A stretch of 64,000 nucleotides of DNA, taken from contig CM077675.1 in the NCBI GenBank assembly GCA_039707655.1, forward strand, positions 419,367,162-419,431,161, written 5' to 3'. Below are positions 23,336 to 35,306 of this stretch, piece by piece. Source of the DNA: Elymus sibiricus. Taxonomy: Eukaryota; Streptophyta; Magnoliopsida; Poales; Poaceae. How positions within the stretch are numbered: position 1 is the first letter of the stretch; every line of letters starts with the position of its first letter. The notes below the pieces were generated by a model, which ran no database searches, had not been told where the DNA came from, and was given only the letters and a program-made list of their open reading frames with translations. The position numbers and the translations under genes are program-made.

Positions 23336-26331
23336 GTCTCCCACTTGCACTAGAGTCAATAATCTAGCTCACATCACTATGTGATTTTACATTGTAATGA
23401 ATATAACACCCATACAGTTCTGGTGTTGATCATGTTTCCCTCATGGAAGAGGTTTAGTCAACGGATCTGCAATATTCTGATCCGTGTGTACTTTGCAAAT
23501 ATTTATGTCTCCTCCCTCGATGTAATCGCGGATGGAATTGAAGTGTCGCTTTATGTGTCTGGGCCTCTTGTGAAACCTTGGTTCCTTGGCTTGAGCAATG
23601 GCACCAGTGTTGTCACAGAACAGAGTCATTGGGTTCAGTGCACTAGGCACAACTCCAAGATCCGTCATGAACTGCTTCATCCAGACACCTTCCTTCGCTG
23701 CCTCCGAGGCAGCTATGTACTCCGCTTCGCATGTAGAATCAGCTACCACGCTTTGCTTGGAACTGCACCAGCTTACTGCTCCTCCATTGAGAATAAATAC
23801 GTACCCCGTTTGAGACTTAGAGTTATCCGGATCAGTGTCAAAGCTTGCATCGACGTAACCCTTTACGACGAGCTCTTGATCACCTCCATAAACGAGAAAC
23901 ATCTCCTTAGTCCTTTTCAGGTACTTTAGGATATTCTTAACCGCCGTCCAGTGATCCACTCCTGGATTACTTTGAAACCTTCCGGCCATACTTTTGGCAA
24001 GGCTGACATCTGGTCTTGTGCATAGCATTGCATACATGACAGAGCCTATCGCAGAAGCATAGGGGATGACACTCATCTTTTCTCTATCCTCTGCAGTCAC
24101 TGGGCATTAGGTCTTACTCAACTTCACACCTTGTAACACAGGCAAGAACCCTTTCTTAGACTGATCCATTTTGAACTTCTTCAAAACTTTATCAAGGTAT
24201 GTGCTCTGTGAAAGTCCTATTAAGCATCTTGATCTATCTCTATAGATCTTGATGCCTAATATGAAAGCAGCTTCTCCTAGGTCCTTCATTGAAAAACTCT
24301 TGTTCAAATATTCCTTCACGCTTTCCAAAAATTCTATATTGTTTCCAATCAGCAATATGTCATTCACATATAGTATTAGAAACACTATATAGCTCCCACT
24401 AACTTTCTTGTAAATACAAGCTTCTCCGTAAACTTGTATAAACCCAAACGCTTTGATCACCTCATCAAAACGCTTATTCCAACTCCGAGATGCCTGCACC
24501 AGTCCATAAATGTCGCTGGAGCTTGCAAACTTTGTCAGCATTCTCTGGATCGACAAAACCTTCTGGTTGCATCATATACAACGCTTCCTCAAGGAAACCA
24601 TTGAGGAATGCTGTTTTGACATCCATCTGCCAAATTTCATAATCGAAAAATATAGCTATTGCTAACATGATTCTGACGGACTTAAGCATCACTACGGGAG
24701 AGAAAGTCTCATCATAGTCAATTCCTTGAGCTTGTGAAAAACCCTTTGCCACAAGTCGAGCTTTATAGACGGTGACATTACCGTCTGCGTCCGTATTCCT
24801 CTTAAAGATCCATTTATTCTGAATGGCCTTTCGCCCTTCAGGTAATACTTCCAAAGTCCACACTTTGTTTTCATACGTGGATCCTATCTCAGATTTCATG
24901 GCCTCTAACCATTTGTCGGAATCCAGGCCCACCATCGCTTCTCCATAGCTCATAGGTTCATCGTTGTCCAACAACATGACCTCCAAGACAGGGTTACCGT
25001 ACCACTCAGGAGCAGTACGTGCCCTTGTCGACCTACGAGGTTCGACAGTAACTTGATCCGCTGCGTCATGATCACTACCATTAGCTTCCTCTTCAACTGA
25101 TGTAGGCTTCACAGAAACATCTTTCTGTGTTGCGCTACTCTCTGATTGAAGTGAAGGTTCAACAACCTCATCAAGTTCTATCTTCCTCCCACTCAATTCT
25201 GTCGAGAGAAACTCTTTCTCGAGAAATTACCCGTTCTTAGCGACAAACACTTTGCCTTCGGATCTGAGATAGAAGGTGTACCCAACCGTCTCTTTTGGGT
25301 ATCCTATGAAGACGCATTTCTCCGCTTTGGGTTCCAGTTTTTCAGGCTGAAGCTTTTTGACATAAGCATCGCATCCCCAAACTTTAAGAAACGACAACTT
25401 TGGTTTCTTGCCAAACCACATGTCATACGGCGTCGTCTCAAAGGATTTATTTGGTGCCCTATTTAAAGTGAATGCAGCTTTCTCTAACGCATAACCCCAA
25501 AACGATAGTGGGAAATCGGCAAGAGACATCATAGACCGCACCATATCCAATAAGGTTCGATTACGACGTTCGGACACACCATTTTGCTGTGGTGTTCCAG
25601 GTGGCGTCAAATGTGAAACAATTCCACATTGTCTTAAGTGATTGCCAGACTCATAACTCAGATATTCTCCTCCTCGATCTGATCGTAGGAATTTAATCTT
25701 CTTGTTACGATGATTTTCAACTTCACTCTAAAATTGCTTGAACTTTTCAAACGTTTCAGACTTATGTTTCATTAAGTAAATATACCCATATCTACTTAAG
25801 TCATTGGTGAAGGTGAGAAAATAACGATATCCACCGCGTGCCTCAATGCTCACCGAACCGCACACATCAGTATGTATGATTTCCAACAAGTCACTTGCCC
25901 ATTCCATTGTTCCAGAGAACGGGGTCTTAGTCATCTTGCCCATGAGGCATGGTTCACATGTGTCAAGTGATTCAAAATCAAGTGACTCCAAAAGTCCATC
26001 AGCATGGAGTTTCTTCATGCGTTTTACACCAATATGACCTAAGCGGCAGTGCCACAAGAAAGTGGTGCTATCATTATCAACTCTACATCTTTTGGCATCA
26101 ATGTTATGAACATGTGTATCATCACTATCGAGATTCAATAAGAATAAACCCCTCACAATGGGTGCATGACCATAAAAGATATTACTTATATAAATAGAAC
26201 AACCATTATTCTCTGATTTAAATGAGTAACCGTCTCGCAATAAACAAGATCCAGATATAATGTTCATGCTTAACGCAGGCACTAAATAACAATTATTCAA
26301 GTTCATCACTAATCCCGATGGTAATCGAAGA
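23336..26331 (-). pseudogene. Protease end, integrase, RT and RNase H of F
   Basis: Minus-strand Copia pol in broken frames. 25728-26309: protease end and integrase, with the HCRLGH zinc motif and HTDVCG; it stops at 25727. 25227-25610: integrase C-terminal half with NGVSERRNRTLL. 24474-25196: RT N-terminal half with QMDVKTAFLNG. 24107-24556: RT with GLVQASRSW; the usual YVDD reads YVND here, so a catalytic Asp is changed. 23441-24100: RNase H with CDNTGAIAQA. Two stops and frame changes separate these pieces, and the GCGGG duplication from B's insertion ends the left half. Confidence 0.88.
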
Positions 26332-26336
26332 GCGGG
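26332..26336. repeat. Target-site duplication of B, left copy (GCGGG)
   Basis: GCGGG before TGATACGTCTCC. The right copy is 45779-45783 after ...CCACGTCA. Removing B restores Copia protease sequence colinear with I1 near 14545. Confidence 0.93.
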
Positions 26337-27303
26337 TGATACGTCTCCAATGTATCTATAATTTTTGCTTGTTCCATGCTGTTATATTATCATTCTTGGA
26401 TGTTTTACAATCATTTAATAACAACTTTATATCATTTTTTGGGACTAACCTATTGACATAGTGCCAAAGTGCCAATTGCTGTTTTTGCTTGTTTTTTTAC
26501 TTCGCAGAAAATCAATACCAAACGGAGTCCAATCGCGATGAAACTTTTTGGAGATTTTTTCTAGACCAGAAGACACCCAGTGGGCCAAACAAGTGCCGGA
26601 GAGGTGGGCTGTGGAGAGCACAACCCACCAGGGCGCACGAGGGGGGCCCCGGCGCGCCCTGATGGGTTGTGCCCTCCTCGGCCCCCTTCCGCACCGCCTC
26701 TGATGCCTATAAATTCCCAAATATTCCAAAAACCCTAGGGGAGTCGACGAAACACAATTCCAGCCGCCGCAAGTTCCAGAACCGCGAGATCCAATCTAAA
26801 CACCATCACGGAGGGGTTCATCTTCCTCATAGGTGCCTCTCCGATGATGCGTGAGTAGTCCACCATAGACCTACGAATCCGTAGGCAGTAGCTAGATGGC
26901 TTCTTCTCTCTCTCTTAAGATTCTCAATACAATGGTCTCTTGGATATCTATTTGATGTAAACTTTTGCGGTGTGTTTGTTGGGATCCGATGAATTTTGAG
27001 TTCATGATCAGTTTCTATCGATGAATATTATTTGAGTCTTCTTTGATATCTTATATGCATGATTACTTATAGCCTCGTATTTCTTCTTCGAATCTTTGGT
27101 TTAGTTAGGCCGACTAGATCAATTTTTCTTGCCATGGGAAGAGGTGCTTTGTCATGGGTTCAATCTTGCGGTGTACTTTCCCAGTGACAGAAGGGGCAGC
27201 AAGACACACATGTATCGTTGCTATTAAGGATAACAAGATGGGGTCTATTCCTACATGAATAGATATTGTCTACATCATGTCATCATTCTTATTGCATTAC
27301 TCC

Positions 27304-30296
27304 ATTGCTTGGACCGCGGGGCTCGTCATCGTCCTCGCTACGTGGGCTCTTGCCTTGCTCCTCGGCTGTGAGTTTGCCAGCTTGTTTGAATACCCAACAA
27401 TTATGGTTGGTGTGGTTAGCGGGCTTGTCTTGGGTGCCATGGATCTGGCAGGGCCTATCCATGATTTTGTCCATCGTGGTAGGGCCGTCTCGATTTCATT
27501 TAGAAGGTTTCTTCCGCTGTCCGGATTTCGGGTTGCGGAAACGGTCGTATCCTCCGCATCGCCGTTGTTGTGTCGGCGTTTGTTTTTGTTACGTCATGGT
27601 TTCCGATTTCCATCCCGGACTTCGGAGGTGCCGGGGTCTTCGGGATTATGGCTTCGTCGAGCTAGCCAGTTATCCTCACCCGCGCAAAAGCGGGTCATAA
27701 GTAAGGTAAGGGCGGACATTGTCCTCGGCTTGTCGTGGCCGAGCTGACGAGCTAGCCACTCGTCCCGGATGTTATGTCTGAAGGAGGCTATAGCTTCGGC
27801 TTCCGGGCAGTCAACGATCTGGTTTTTCTTGGTCAAGAACCGATTCCAGAATTGCCGAGCCGATTCACCTGCTTTCTGGACAACATTGCTCAGGTCGGAG
27901 GAGTCTGGTGGCTGGACATAAGTGCCCTGGAAGTTAGATCGGAAGGCATCCTCGAGCTCTTCCCAGCTCCCGACAGAATTCTCTGGGAGACGGTTTAACC
28001 AGTGTCGAGCTGGCCCCTTAAGTTTTAGGGGCAGATACTTAATGGCGTGGAGATCATCTCCTCGTGCCATATAAATGTGGAGGAGGAAGTCCTCAATCCA
28101 CACGGCTGGGTCTGTTGTCCCGTCGTATTGCTCTATGTTAACGGGTTTAAACCCTTCAGGGAACTGATGTTGCATCACCTCGTCTGTGAAGCACAGTGGG
28201 TGGGCAGCGCCTCTGACCCGAGCTATGTCATGCATCCGATCGGCAGTAGATCGGGGCCGGTATTGTTCCCAACCTCTATTGTTGCGGTCGAGCCAAGACT
28301 GGTACCCGTCCCGTCTAGCGGGGGAGTACCCTCTAGATCCGTAGATGAGTCTTGTGTGGCCTGCTCTATAATCCTGGTCCTGTCGTAAGTCGTACCTGTC
28401 CTCAGGCTCTACTGGCTCTTTTCCTCTCCTGCGGGGTACCACAGGTCTGTACTTAGCCTCGCCGGCCGTCCTATCCCGTCCTCGGGGAGGTCGGTCCGGC
28501 TGGTCGTACGGAGTACGCCTGGGAGGCGATGGTTCAAGTGCCTCATCATCGAACTGCGGCAGCAGCCGCCGGCGAGGGTCGCTCTTGGGTTGGTCCGGTA
28601 AATCGGTACCGTACCCTTCTTCGGCTGCCAGGACCCTTGTCCATCTATCATTGAGGGTGTCCTGTTCGGCTTTGAGCTGCTGTTGTTTTGCCTTCAGGCT
28701 TCGGGCGGTGGCTAGAAGCTGCCGCCTAAACCATTCCTGATCCGCAGGGTTTTTGGGGATGGTGAAGTCTTCGGCTTCCAGGATGCCTTCCTGCTCGACA
28801 GGGGGAAGGTAGTTGTCCTCCTCGGAATCATTAGGATCATCGGTGTCGCGCCGATCTTCGGGCCTTTCCTGCTCCTCCAGTGGCTGTTCGGGGTCTTCAG
28901 GGTCACCGAGGTCTTCCGGGGTGTCGTTTTCCCCGGTGCCTGTAATGGCTTCCCTTCCCTTGTTTGCCTTAGATCGTTTGCGCTATTTTCGGCGCCTTGA
29001 CGGTGCCTCACCGGATTTATCGCCATTCTTCTTAGGGGTGCGATCGCCCTTATCGTCGGGGGTGTCTACCATGTACACGTCGTAGGTGGAGGTGGCAGTC
29101 CATCGCCCAGTGTTGACAGGGGTGGGGGCACCCTCCTCTTCATCCATGTCTTCTGCCTCCTCGGAGGCGTAGTACAGCATATCGGTTAAGTCTTCGATAG
29201 TGGCTACCAAGTGGGTGGTGGGTGGGCCGAAAAATTCCCAATGACCCGCCTCCAGACCGATCTGAGCATGGGTCGACGTCAGGTCATCTGTGATTTTTAT
29301 TGATAGGATCCGATCTAGCGCCTCGTTGAGCATCGAGAGCTCGACCGGATCGATCTGCCTAGGACTTTAGGAGTTAAGCTCCAACGTGTCCGTACAAAGA
29401 GTGTGTTCGACAGGGGCCGACCCCTGGCCCTCAGGTACTGTAACCGGATCCGGACTAAGGGCCAGATCATCGGCAGGGATAGACCTGAGGGCGGAGTCGA
29501 GAAGGAGACCCGAAGTTAACGCTTCGGAGACTTCGGGCTCGTCAGATGAAATCGCGAGCCCAGCGAATGAAAGATCGCCCCGGGAGTCTACGGAGAACTC
29601 TAGGTTCCCGAATCTGATCTCTTGATCAGGGGCGAGACTCCCGATCCGACCAGGGCGGCCGGTCGGGTCAGCGTGCAAAACGATGCTGCCGAAAGCGAAA
29701 ATCTATTCGGGGGCAAAGGAGTCCCCGTTACGGACTTCATTGCTAATGATTAGACGAGCCATCAATTCCTCTTGCGATCCCACAACGGAACTCTCAATGA
29801 AAGCACCAATGTCGGTGTCAAAACCGGTGGATCTCAGGTAGGGGGTCCCGAGCTGTGAGATTAGGATCGATGGGTAACAAAGGACGAAGGAGACGATGTT
29901 TACCCAGGTTCGGGCCCTCCTATGGAGGTAAAACCCTACGTCCTGCTTGGTTATATTGACGTGTATGAAGATTACAGAGTCGATCTACCTCGAGATCAAG
30001 TAGCCAAAACCCTAGATGAGCTTGTCTGCCCTCTCCAATCTAAACCCTCCGGTTTATATAGACACCGGGGGTACCTAGGGTTTACACATGATAAGTCTCC
30101 AGCCGGAAGTAAAGACGTTGATCCTCTCATCTTGACTTGGAGTGCACACCGCGTCTTCGGAGGTTTCCTTCTAGAATACGGGGTCGCCGCATATCCTGGC
30201 CTGGCCCTTCCTGCAATAACCAGAGAGCGGCCCACCAAGCCGACCTATGAGAGATATGCCGGCGGCCCGAGAACCCCTTAGTCCAGGACTCCCTCA
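27304..30296 (-). mobile_element. Partial copy of element C inside the B 5' LTR
   Basis: Near-identical to 41683-44663 (I count about 35 single-base differences in 3.0 kb). It contains the start of the C protease frame, all of C gag and the C 5' LTR (29815-30296), but nothing from 35307-41682. There is no left LTR and no left target duplication; the right side ends exactly like the complete C, followed by GCGAG. A CTGGC-type 5-bp insertion at about 30200 distinguishes the copies. Confidence 0.88.
27594..29678 (-). pseudogene. gag of the partial C copy
   Basis: Pieces at 29367-29678, 28983-29333, 28712-29026, 28409-28651 and 27594-28442. The last has the retrotransposon-gag core (HAIKYLPLKLKGPARHWLNRLP, WEELEDAFRSNFQGTY). 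Breaks at about 28.65 and 28.4 kb are shared with the complete C, so they predate the duplication. The stop at about 29366 (TAGGAG on the plus strand, versus TCGGAG at 43741) is private to this copy. Confidence 0.8.
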
Positions 30297-31434
30297 GCGA
30301 GATCCAATCTAAACACCATCACGGAGGGGTTCATCTTCCTCATAGGTGCCTCTCCGATGATGCCTGAGTAGTCCACCATAGACCTACGGGTCCGTAGGCA
30401 GTAGCTAGATGGCTTCTTCTCTCTCTCTTATGATTCTCAATACAATGGTCTCTTGGAGATCTATTTGATGTAAACTTTTGCGGTGTGTTTGTTGGGATCC
30501 GATGAATTTTGAGTTCATGATCAGTTTCTATCCATGAATATTATTTGAGTCTTCTTTGATCTCTTATATGCATGATTACTTATAACCTCGTATTTCTTCT
30601 CCGAATCTTTGGTTTAGTTAGGCTGACTAGATTGATTTTTCTTGCCATGGGAAGAGGTGCTTTGTGATGGGCTCGATCTTGCGGTGTTCTTTCCCAGTGA
30701 CAGAAGGGACAGCAAGACACGCATGTATCGTTGCTATTAAGGATAACAAGATGGGATCTATTCCTACATGAATAGTTCTTGTCTACAATATGTCATCGTT
30801 CTTATTGGATTACTCCGTTTTTCCATGAACTTAATACACTAGATGCATGCTGGATAGCGGTCGATGTTTGGAGTAATAGAGGTAGATGCAGGCAGGAGTC
30901 GGTCTATCTATCTTGGACGTGATGCCTATATAATGATCACCGCCTTGGATATCGTCATGACTATTCGATTTTCTATCAATTGCCCGACAGTAATTTGTTC
31001 ACCCACCGTGCGCTATTCTCATGAGAGAAGCCACTAGTAAACCCTACGGCCCCCGGGTCTACTTTTCCATCATATTGCTTTCCGATCTACGTTTTTGCAA
31101 TCTTTGTTTTCAGATCTACAAAACCAAAAACCCAAAAATATATTGCTGCATATTTACTCTTTTTATTTGTGTTCTTGAGAGATCTATCTCTCCTATCTAT
31201 CACTACCTAATCTATCTTTTTACCGTAGAGAGATTGACAACCTCTCTTTCACGTCGGGTTGCAAGTATTTGTTGTTTGAGTGCATGTGCTGCTTATTGGG
31301 TGGTGGTGATCCTCCTACTGGTTCGATAACCTTGGTTTCATAACTGAGGGAAATACTTACCGTCGATGTGCTGCATCATCCCTTCCTCTTTGGGGAAATA
31401 CCGACGCAGTCTCAAGCCACGTCAAAGGATATTC

Positions 31435-31452
31435 TGGCGCCGTTGCCGGGGA
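31435..31452 (+). other. Primer binding site of B (tRNA-Asp)
   Basis: TGGCGCCGTTGCCGGGGA is an exact complement of the plant tRNA-Asp 3' end, ten bases after the LTR end at 31424. Confidence 0.9.
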
Positions 31453-31664
31453 GGAAGCGGTCTCTTCTACGTGCCTATCGTAGGCGCCGAGGGGACTCCA
31501 CCATCATCTACCAGGTTCCTAATCACAAATCTCATCTCCTTGCAATTACATTATTTGCCATTTGCCTCTCGTTTTCCTCTCCCCCACTTCACCAATTTGC
31601 CGTTTTATTCGCCCTCTTTTTCGTTTGCCCTTCCTCTGGTGAGATCTCTTGTTTGCTTGTCACC

Positions 31665-32177
31665 ATGAGTGATGTTGGTATGGCAGAAACGGATGATGGA
31701 AGGACTCCTGAAATTGGACGTTCTGCTAATCTTGATTCTAAAACTTTTGTTTTGGGGCAAGGGAACGTTATAGGAAAAGAAACTATACAAGAGTTTTTCA
31801 ATTGCGTTGGGAATTTGACTCTCGATGATACACCTATATTGAAAAGAACTAAATCTTATGCGGAAGCTATCTCGGCGCTAGTTTTAAAACTTGAAAATAG
31901 ATTTATTCATACCCGTCCTACCTTGCAAAGATTATTTTATGAGCTACCCGTCATAAAGAATTCCAAAGCTAAAAAGCTAGCTACCCTTGTTCTTATGAAT
32001 GAATTTGATCACATAGTATGGGAAGCTAGGGAGATCTTTGACTTTTATGGTATGAACTGTGAAAAATCGGTAATAGGAGAAATCCTTTATAATAGTGATT
32101 ACATGATGAGATATTTTCTTGTAAATAATCAATTTTTTTATGAGAATCTCAAAAGGAAGTTCCCGTTTTGGATATGA
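31665..32177 (+). CDS. Short ORF of non-autonomous element B, 170 aa
   Basis: Frame starting MSDVGMAETDDGRTPEIG, about 210 bp after the primer site, in the gag position. It ends FFYENLKRKFPFWI. It is rich in charged residues, with predicted helices (SYAEAISALVLKLENRF, KKLATLVLMNEFDHIVWEAREIF). I recognise no gag, zinc-knuckle or enzymatic motif. The open frame extends upstream into the LTR, but the first good ATG after the primer site is used here. The following text to ~32360 reads as a decayed continuation. Role unknown; it may help packaging. Confidence 0.5.
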   Translation: MSDVGMAETDDGRTPEIGRSANLDSKTFVLGQGNVIGKETIQEFFNCVGNLTLDDTPILKRTKSYAEAISALVLKLENRFIHTRPTLQRLFYELPVIKNSKAKKLATLVLMNEFDHIVWEAREIFDFYGMNCEKSVIGEILYNSDYMMRYFLVNNQFFYENLKRKFPFWI

Positions 32178-34830
32178 TCCAACAAGTTTTTAATGACGTG
32201 AACCAACAATATTCTTGGATCGTAGCCGGTAATAAAAGAGGGTATGTAGAGGGATAACTTGATAGTGCTAAGGTTGCTATGGATGATGTGTTTCAAGTTC
32301 TATTTGCAAAACCTCTTGACAAAAGCTCCTCATCCAAAACCAAGGATGACAATACTTGAATCTACCCATTATGCCTAGCTAGGGGCGTAAAACGATAGCG
32401 CTTGTTGGGAGGCAACCCAATGAATAAATAAATTTTTGCTTTTTCCTTTCTGTTTTTGAGTGTTGACACAATTATGCCTCTGTTATGATTGTGTTTTTAT
32501 GGTTTATTTAGTGTTTGTGCAAAGAAAATCCTTTAGGATGATTCATAGGATGAGTAGAAGTGATGCTAAATCTGAAACATAAACTTTGCGTCCAGTATAT
32601 GAATTTTCATTTTTTACTGCCATGTTATATTGCGCTGAAATTTTAACACAGTGTTGTCATACAAATTCCTTACGTTGTACTAATTTTTCAGAATTTTAAG
32701 AGTTACAGAAGTATGGGTAGAGTACAGATTACTACAGACTGTTCTGTTTAAGACAGATTCTGTTTTCGTTGCATTGTGTGCTTGTTTTGATGAATCTATG
32801 GGTTATATTGAAGGGTATGAGCCATGGTAAAGTTAAAGTACAGTAGGTATAATGCAATAATAAAATATGAATGGGTTTGCAACAGTACCTAAAGTAGTGA
32901 TTTGCTTTCTTATACTAACGGATCTCACGAAGATTTTGTTGAGTTTTGTGTGATTGAAGTTTTCAAGTTTTGGGTGAGATCACGATGGATGAAGGAATAA
33001 GGAGTGATAAAAGCCTAAGCTTGGGGATGATACTGCACCCCCAAGATATATCCAAAGATAAACAAGCAACTAAGCTTGGGGATGCCCCCGAGTGGCATCC
33101 CCTCTTTCTTCTAACGACCATCAGTATTTTACTTGGAGCTATATTTTTATTCGTCACATATCATGAGTTTTGCTTGGAGCATCTTGTATCTTTGCTTGCT
33201 TTGTTTGTTAGTTTTTCCTTTGTATCCTTGCTGGACACACCTATTTGAGAAAGCCAAAATCATGCTATTATTTGTTAGAATTGCTCTATGTGCTTCACTT
33301 AAACTTTTTGAGCTATAGAATTGCTCTAGTGCTTCACTTATATCTTTTTGAGCACGGTGTGCTTGGAAATTTTTGTAGAAATACTCTCATGCTTCACTTA
33401 GATTAATTTGAGAGTTAGTGAATTTTGAAGAAATCCTCTCATGCTTCACTTATACCTTTTTTAGAGATGAAATCTTTATGCTCATGTGCTTCACTTAAAT
33501 TTGTTTGAGCTTGCCAAAAAGCAATGGCAATATATGAAACTAGTCCCAAAGCGATAGATATCCAAGGAGCATATAATAAAAACTTTCATGAAGATCATTG
33601 GACAAATTAAACTTGATAACTTGTAATAGTTTTGAAACATGATGATAGTAATATGTGAGTCATGTTAGTGAGTAATTATGCTTAGTAGGAATATTGGTGT
33701 TAAGGTTTGTGATTCCCTATGCATGCACGGAAGTCAATAGTTATGCAATGAAGTTACATCCTACTTGTGGTGCATTATTCGGTGTTAGTTATGTTCAATG
33801 CTCACTTATGTGAATTTTCGTTTGTTGGTTTGGTTGCTTCCCAATCTATTTGCTAGCCTCCATTTGTACTAAGTAGAAATATTACTTGTGCATCCAAAAT
33901 CCTTAGACCAAGTTTTGCCTTATGAGTCCACCATACCTATCTATATGCGGCATTTCCATGCTTTTCCAAGCAAATTTGTATGTGCCATCTCTAAATTTTC
34001 AAAATAAATTTTCTCTTTTGTGTGCCCGTACCGCTCATGAAACGGTGGGGAGTGTCCAATATTTTTCCATGCTAGATGTGTTATTCTCAAGATGAGTGTT
34101 TATTCACTTGTAATTGCACGAGAATGCGGCGGTAATAGGGATGCCCATTCCCGAAATGAAAAATAAAAAAAATATTTACTTTATGTTGTCAAATAATAAA
34201 TTCCTTGGAAAGTGTTGGTATGGAAGGCAACCGTGGATACGGCCCACCATGGAAAGTGAAAGTTTGGTGGAAAAGGAATAAACTTTATTTTCTGTTTGGG
34301 AACCGCCTATGATATATCTAGCATGGAAAGTATTGTGAGCTACTTTGTCGTTTTCTTTGATAGGAAAAGCATGCCACCCAAAATATTTTTCTCTCTCAAT
34401 TTAAACCTTGAACTCTGGCACCTCTATAAATCCCTACTTCCCTCCGCGAAGGGCCTATCTTTTACTTTATGCAAAAAAAAAATTCTTTGAGTCTCCATCT
34501 TCTCTTATAAGCACCAACTAGGGGGCACTATGATCTTACTTGAGCATTGGGCATAGCTAATATTTGAATGTGTTTCATGAATGGATCAATGATTGAGCAT
34601 GATGGGCTAGGGATAACTTTCTTTAGTGTTGATATTTTGAAAGACATGGTTGCTTGTTGACATGCTTGAGTATTGAAGTCATTATGTTAAAACTAGACTA
34701 TTGCTTTGAATCATTATAAGTCCAAATGTCCATGATATACAAAAGAAAAGAATGTGATGAACATGTTAGGCAGCATTCCACATCAAAAATTCTGTTTTTA
34801 TCATTTACCTACTCGAGGACGAGTAGGAAT
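32178..34830 (+). other. Long non-coding internal region of B
   Basis: About 2.65 kb without supportable coding sequence. It holds two extra copies of the polypurine motif TAAGCTTGGGGATG (33016-33029 and 33071-33084), the second inside a perfect 9-bp inverted repeat GGGGATGCC/GGCATCCCC (33077-33101), and a tandem array at 33277-33515. Confidence 0.7.
33277..33515 (+). repeat. Tandem repeats (about 55-70 bp) in element B
   Basis: Five diverged units, each centred on TGCTTCACTTA followed by a TTTTTGAG-like tail (GTGCTTCACTTAAACTTTTTGAGC, AGTGCTTCACTTATATCTTTTTGAGC and so on). Confidence 0.8.
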
Positions 34831-34845
34831 TAAGCTTGGGGATGC
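34808..34845 (+). other. Hairpin and polypurine tract of B
   Basis: Perfect 8-bp stem with AGGA loop (CCTACTCG-AGGA-CGAGTAGG, 34808-34827), then AAT, then TAAGCTTGGGGATGC (34831-34845) abutting the 3' LTR. The layout equals that of element A at 1247-1211. Confidence 0.8.
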
Positions 34846-35306
34846 TGATACGTCTCCAACGTATCTATAATTTTTGCTTGTTCCATGCTGTTATATTATC
34901 ATTCTTGGATGTTTTACAATCATTTTATAACAACTTTATATCATTTTTTGGGACTAACCTATTGACATAGTGCCAAAGTGCCAGTTGCTGTTTTTGCTTG
35001 TTTTTTCTTGTTTTTTACTTCGCAGAAAATCAATACCAAACGGAGTCCAATCGTGACGAAACTTTTTGGAGATTTTTTCTGGACCAGAAGACACCCAGTG
35101 GGCCAAACAACTGCTGAAGAGGTGGGCTATGGAGAGCACCACCCACCAGGGCGCGCCAGGGGGGCCCCGACGTGCCCTGATGGGTTGTGCCCTCCTCGGC
35201 CCCCTTCCGCACCGCCTCTGATGCCTATAAATTTCCAAATATTCTGAAAACCCTAGGGGAGTCGACGAAACACAATTCTAGCCTCCGCAAGTTCCAGAAC
35301 CGCGAG

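Larger units (their letters stand above)
26337..31424 (+). repeat. 5' LTR of B, rearranged
   Basis: 26337-27303 is LTR sequence with an empty C site (CCGCGAGATCC at 26780). At CTCC (27300-27303) it switches into the interior of C. C sequence runs to 30296, and then LTR restarts at GCGAGATCC and runs to the LTR end at 31424. LTR positions ~447-967 are therefore present twice (26783-27303 and 30297-30820). TATA (CCTATAAATTCC) at about 26704. Confidence 0.85.

Noticed and set aside
27266..28388. Plus-strand open frames (144, 156 and 113 codons) in the 27-28 kb region and their twins at 41.6-42.8 kb
   Set aside because: They are antisense shadows of the minus-strand gag and protease of element C and have no recognisable domain.
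28813..29085. Serine-rich 90-residue plus-strand frame, also at 43185-43457
   Set aside because: Antisense to C gag. Serine richness follows from the complement of acidic and basic codons in gag.
31021..31329. Hydrophobic 102-residue frame resembling a membrane protein
   Set aside because: Lies in the LTR of B and is only open because of T-rich sequence. The 3' LTR copy differs by indels that break it.
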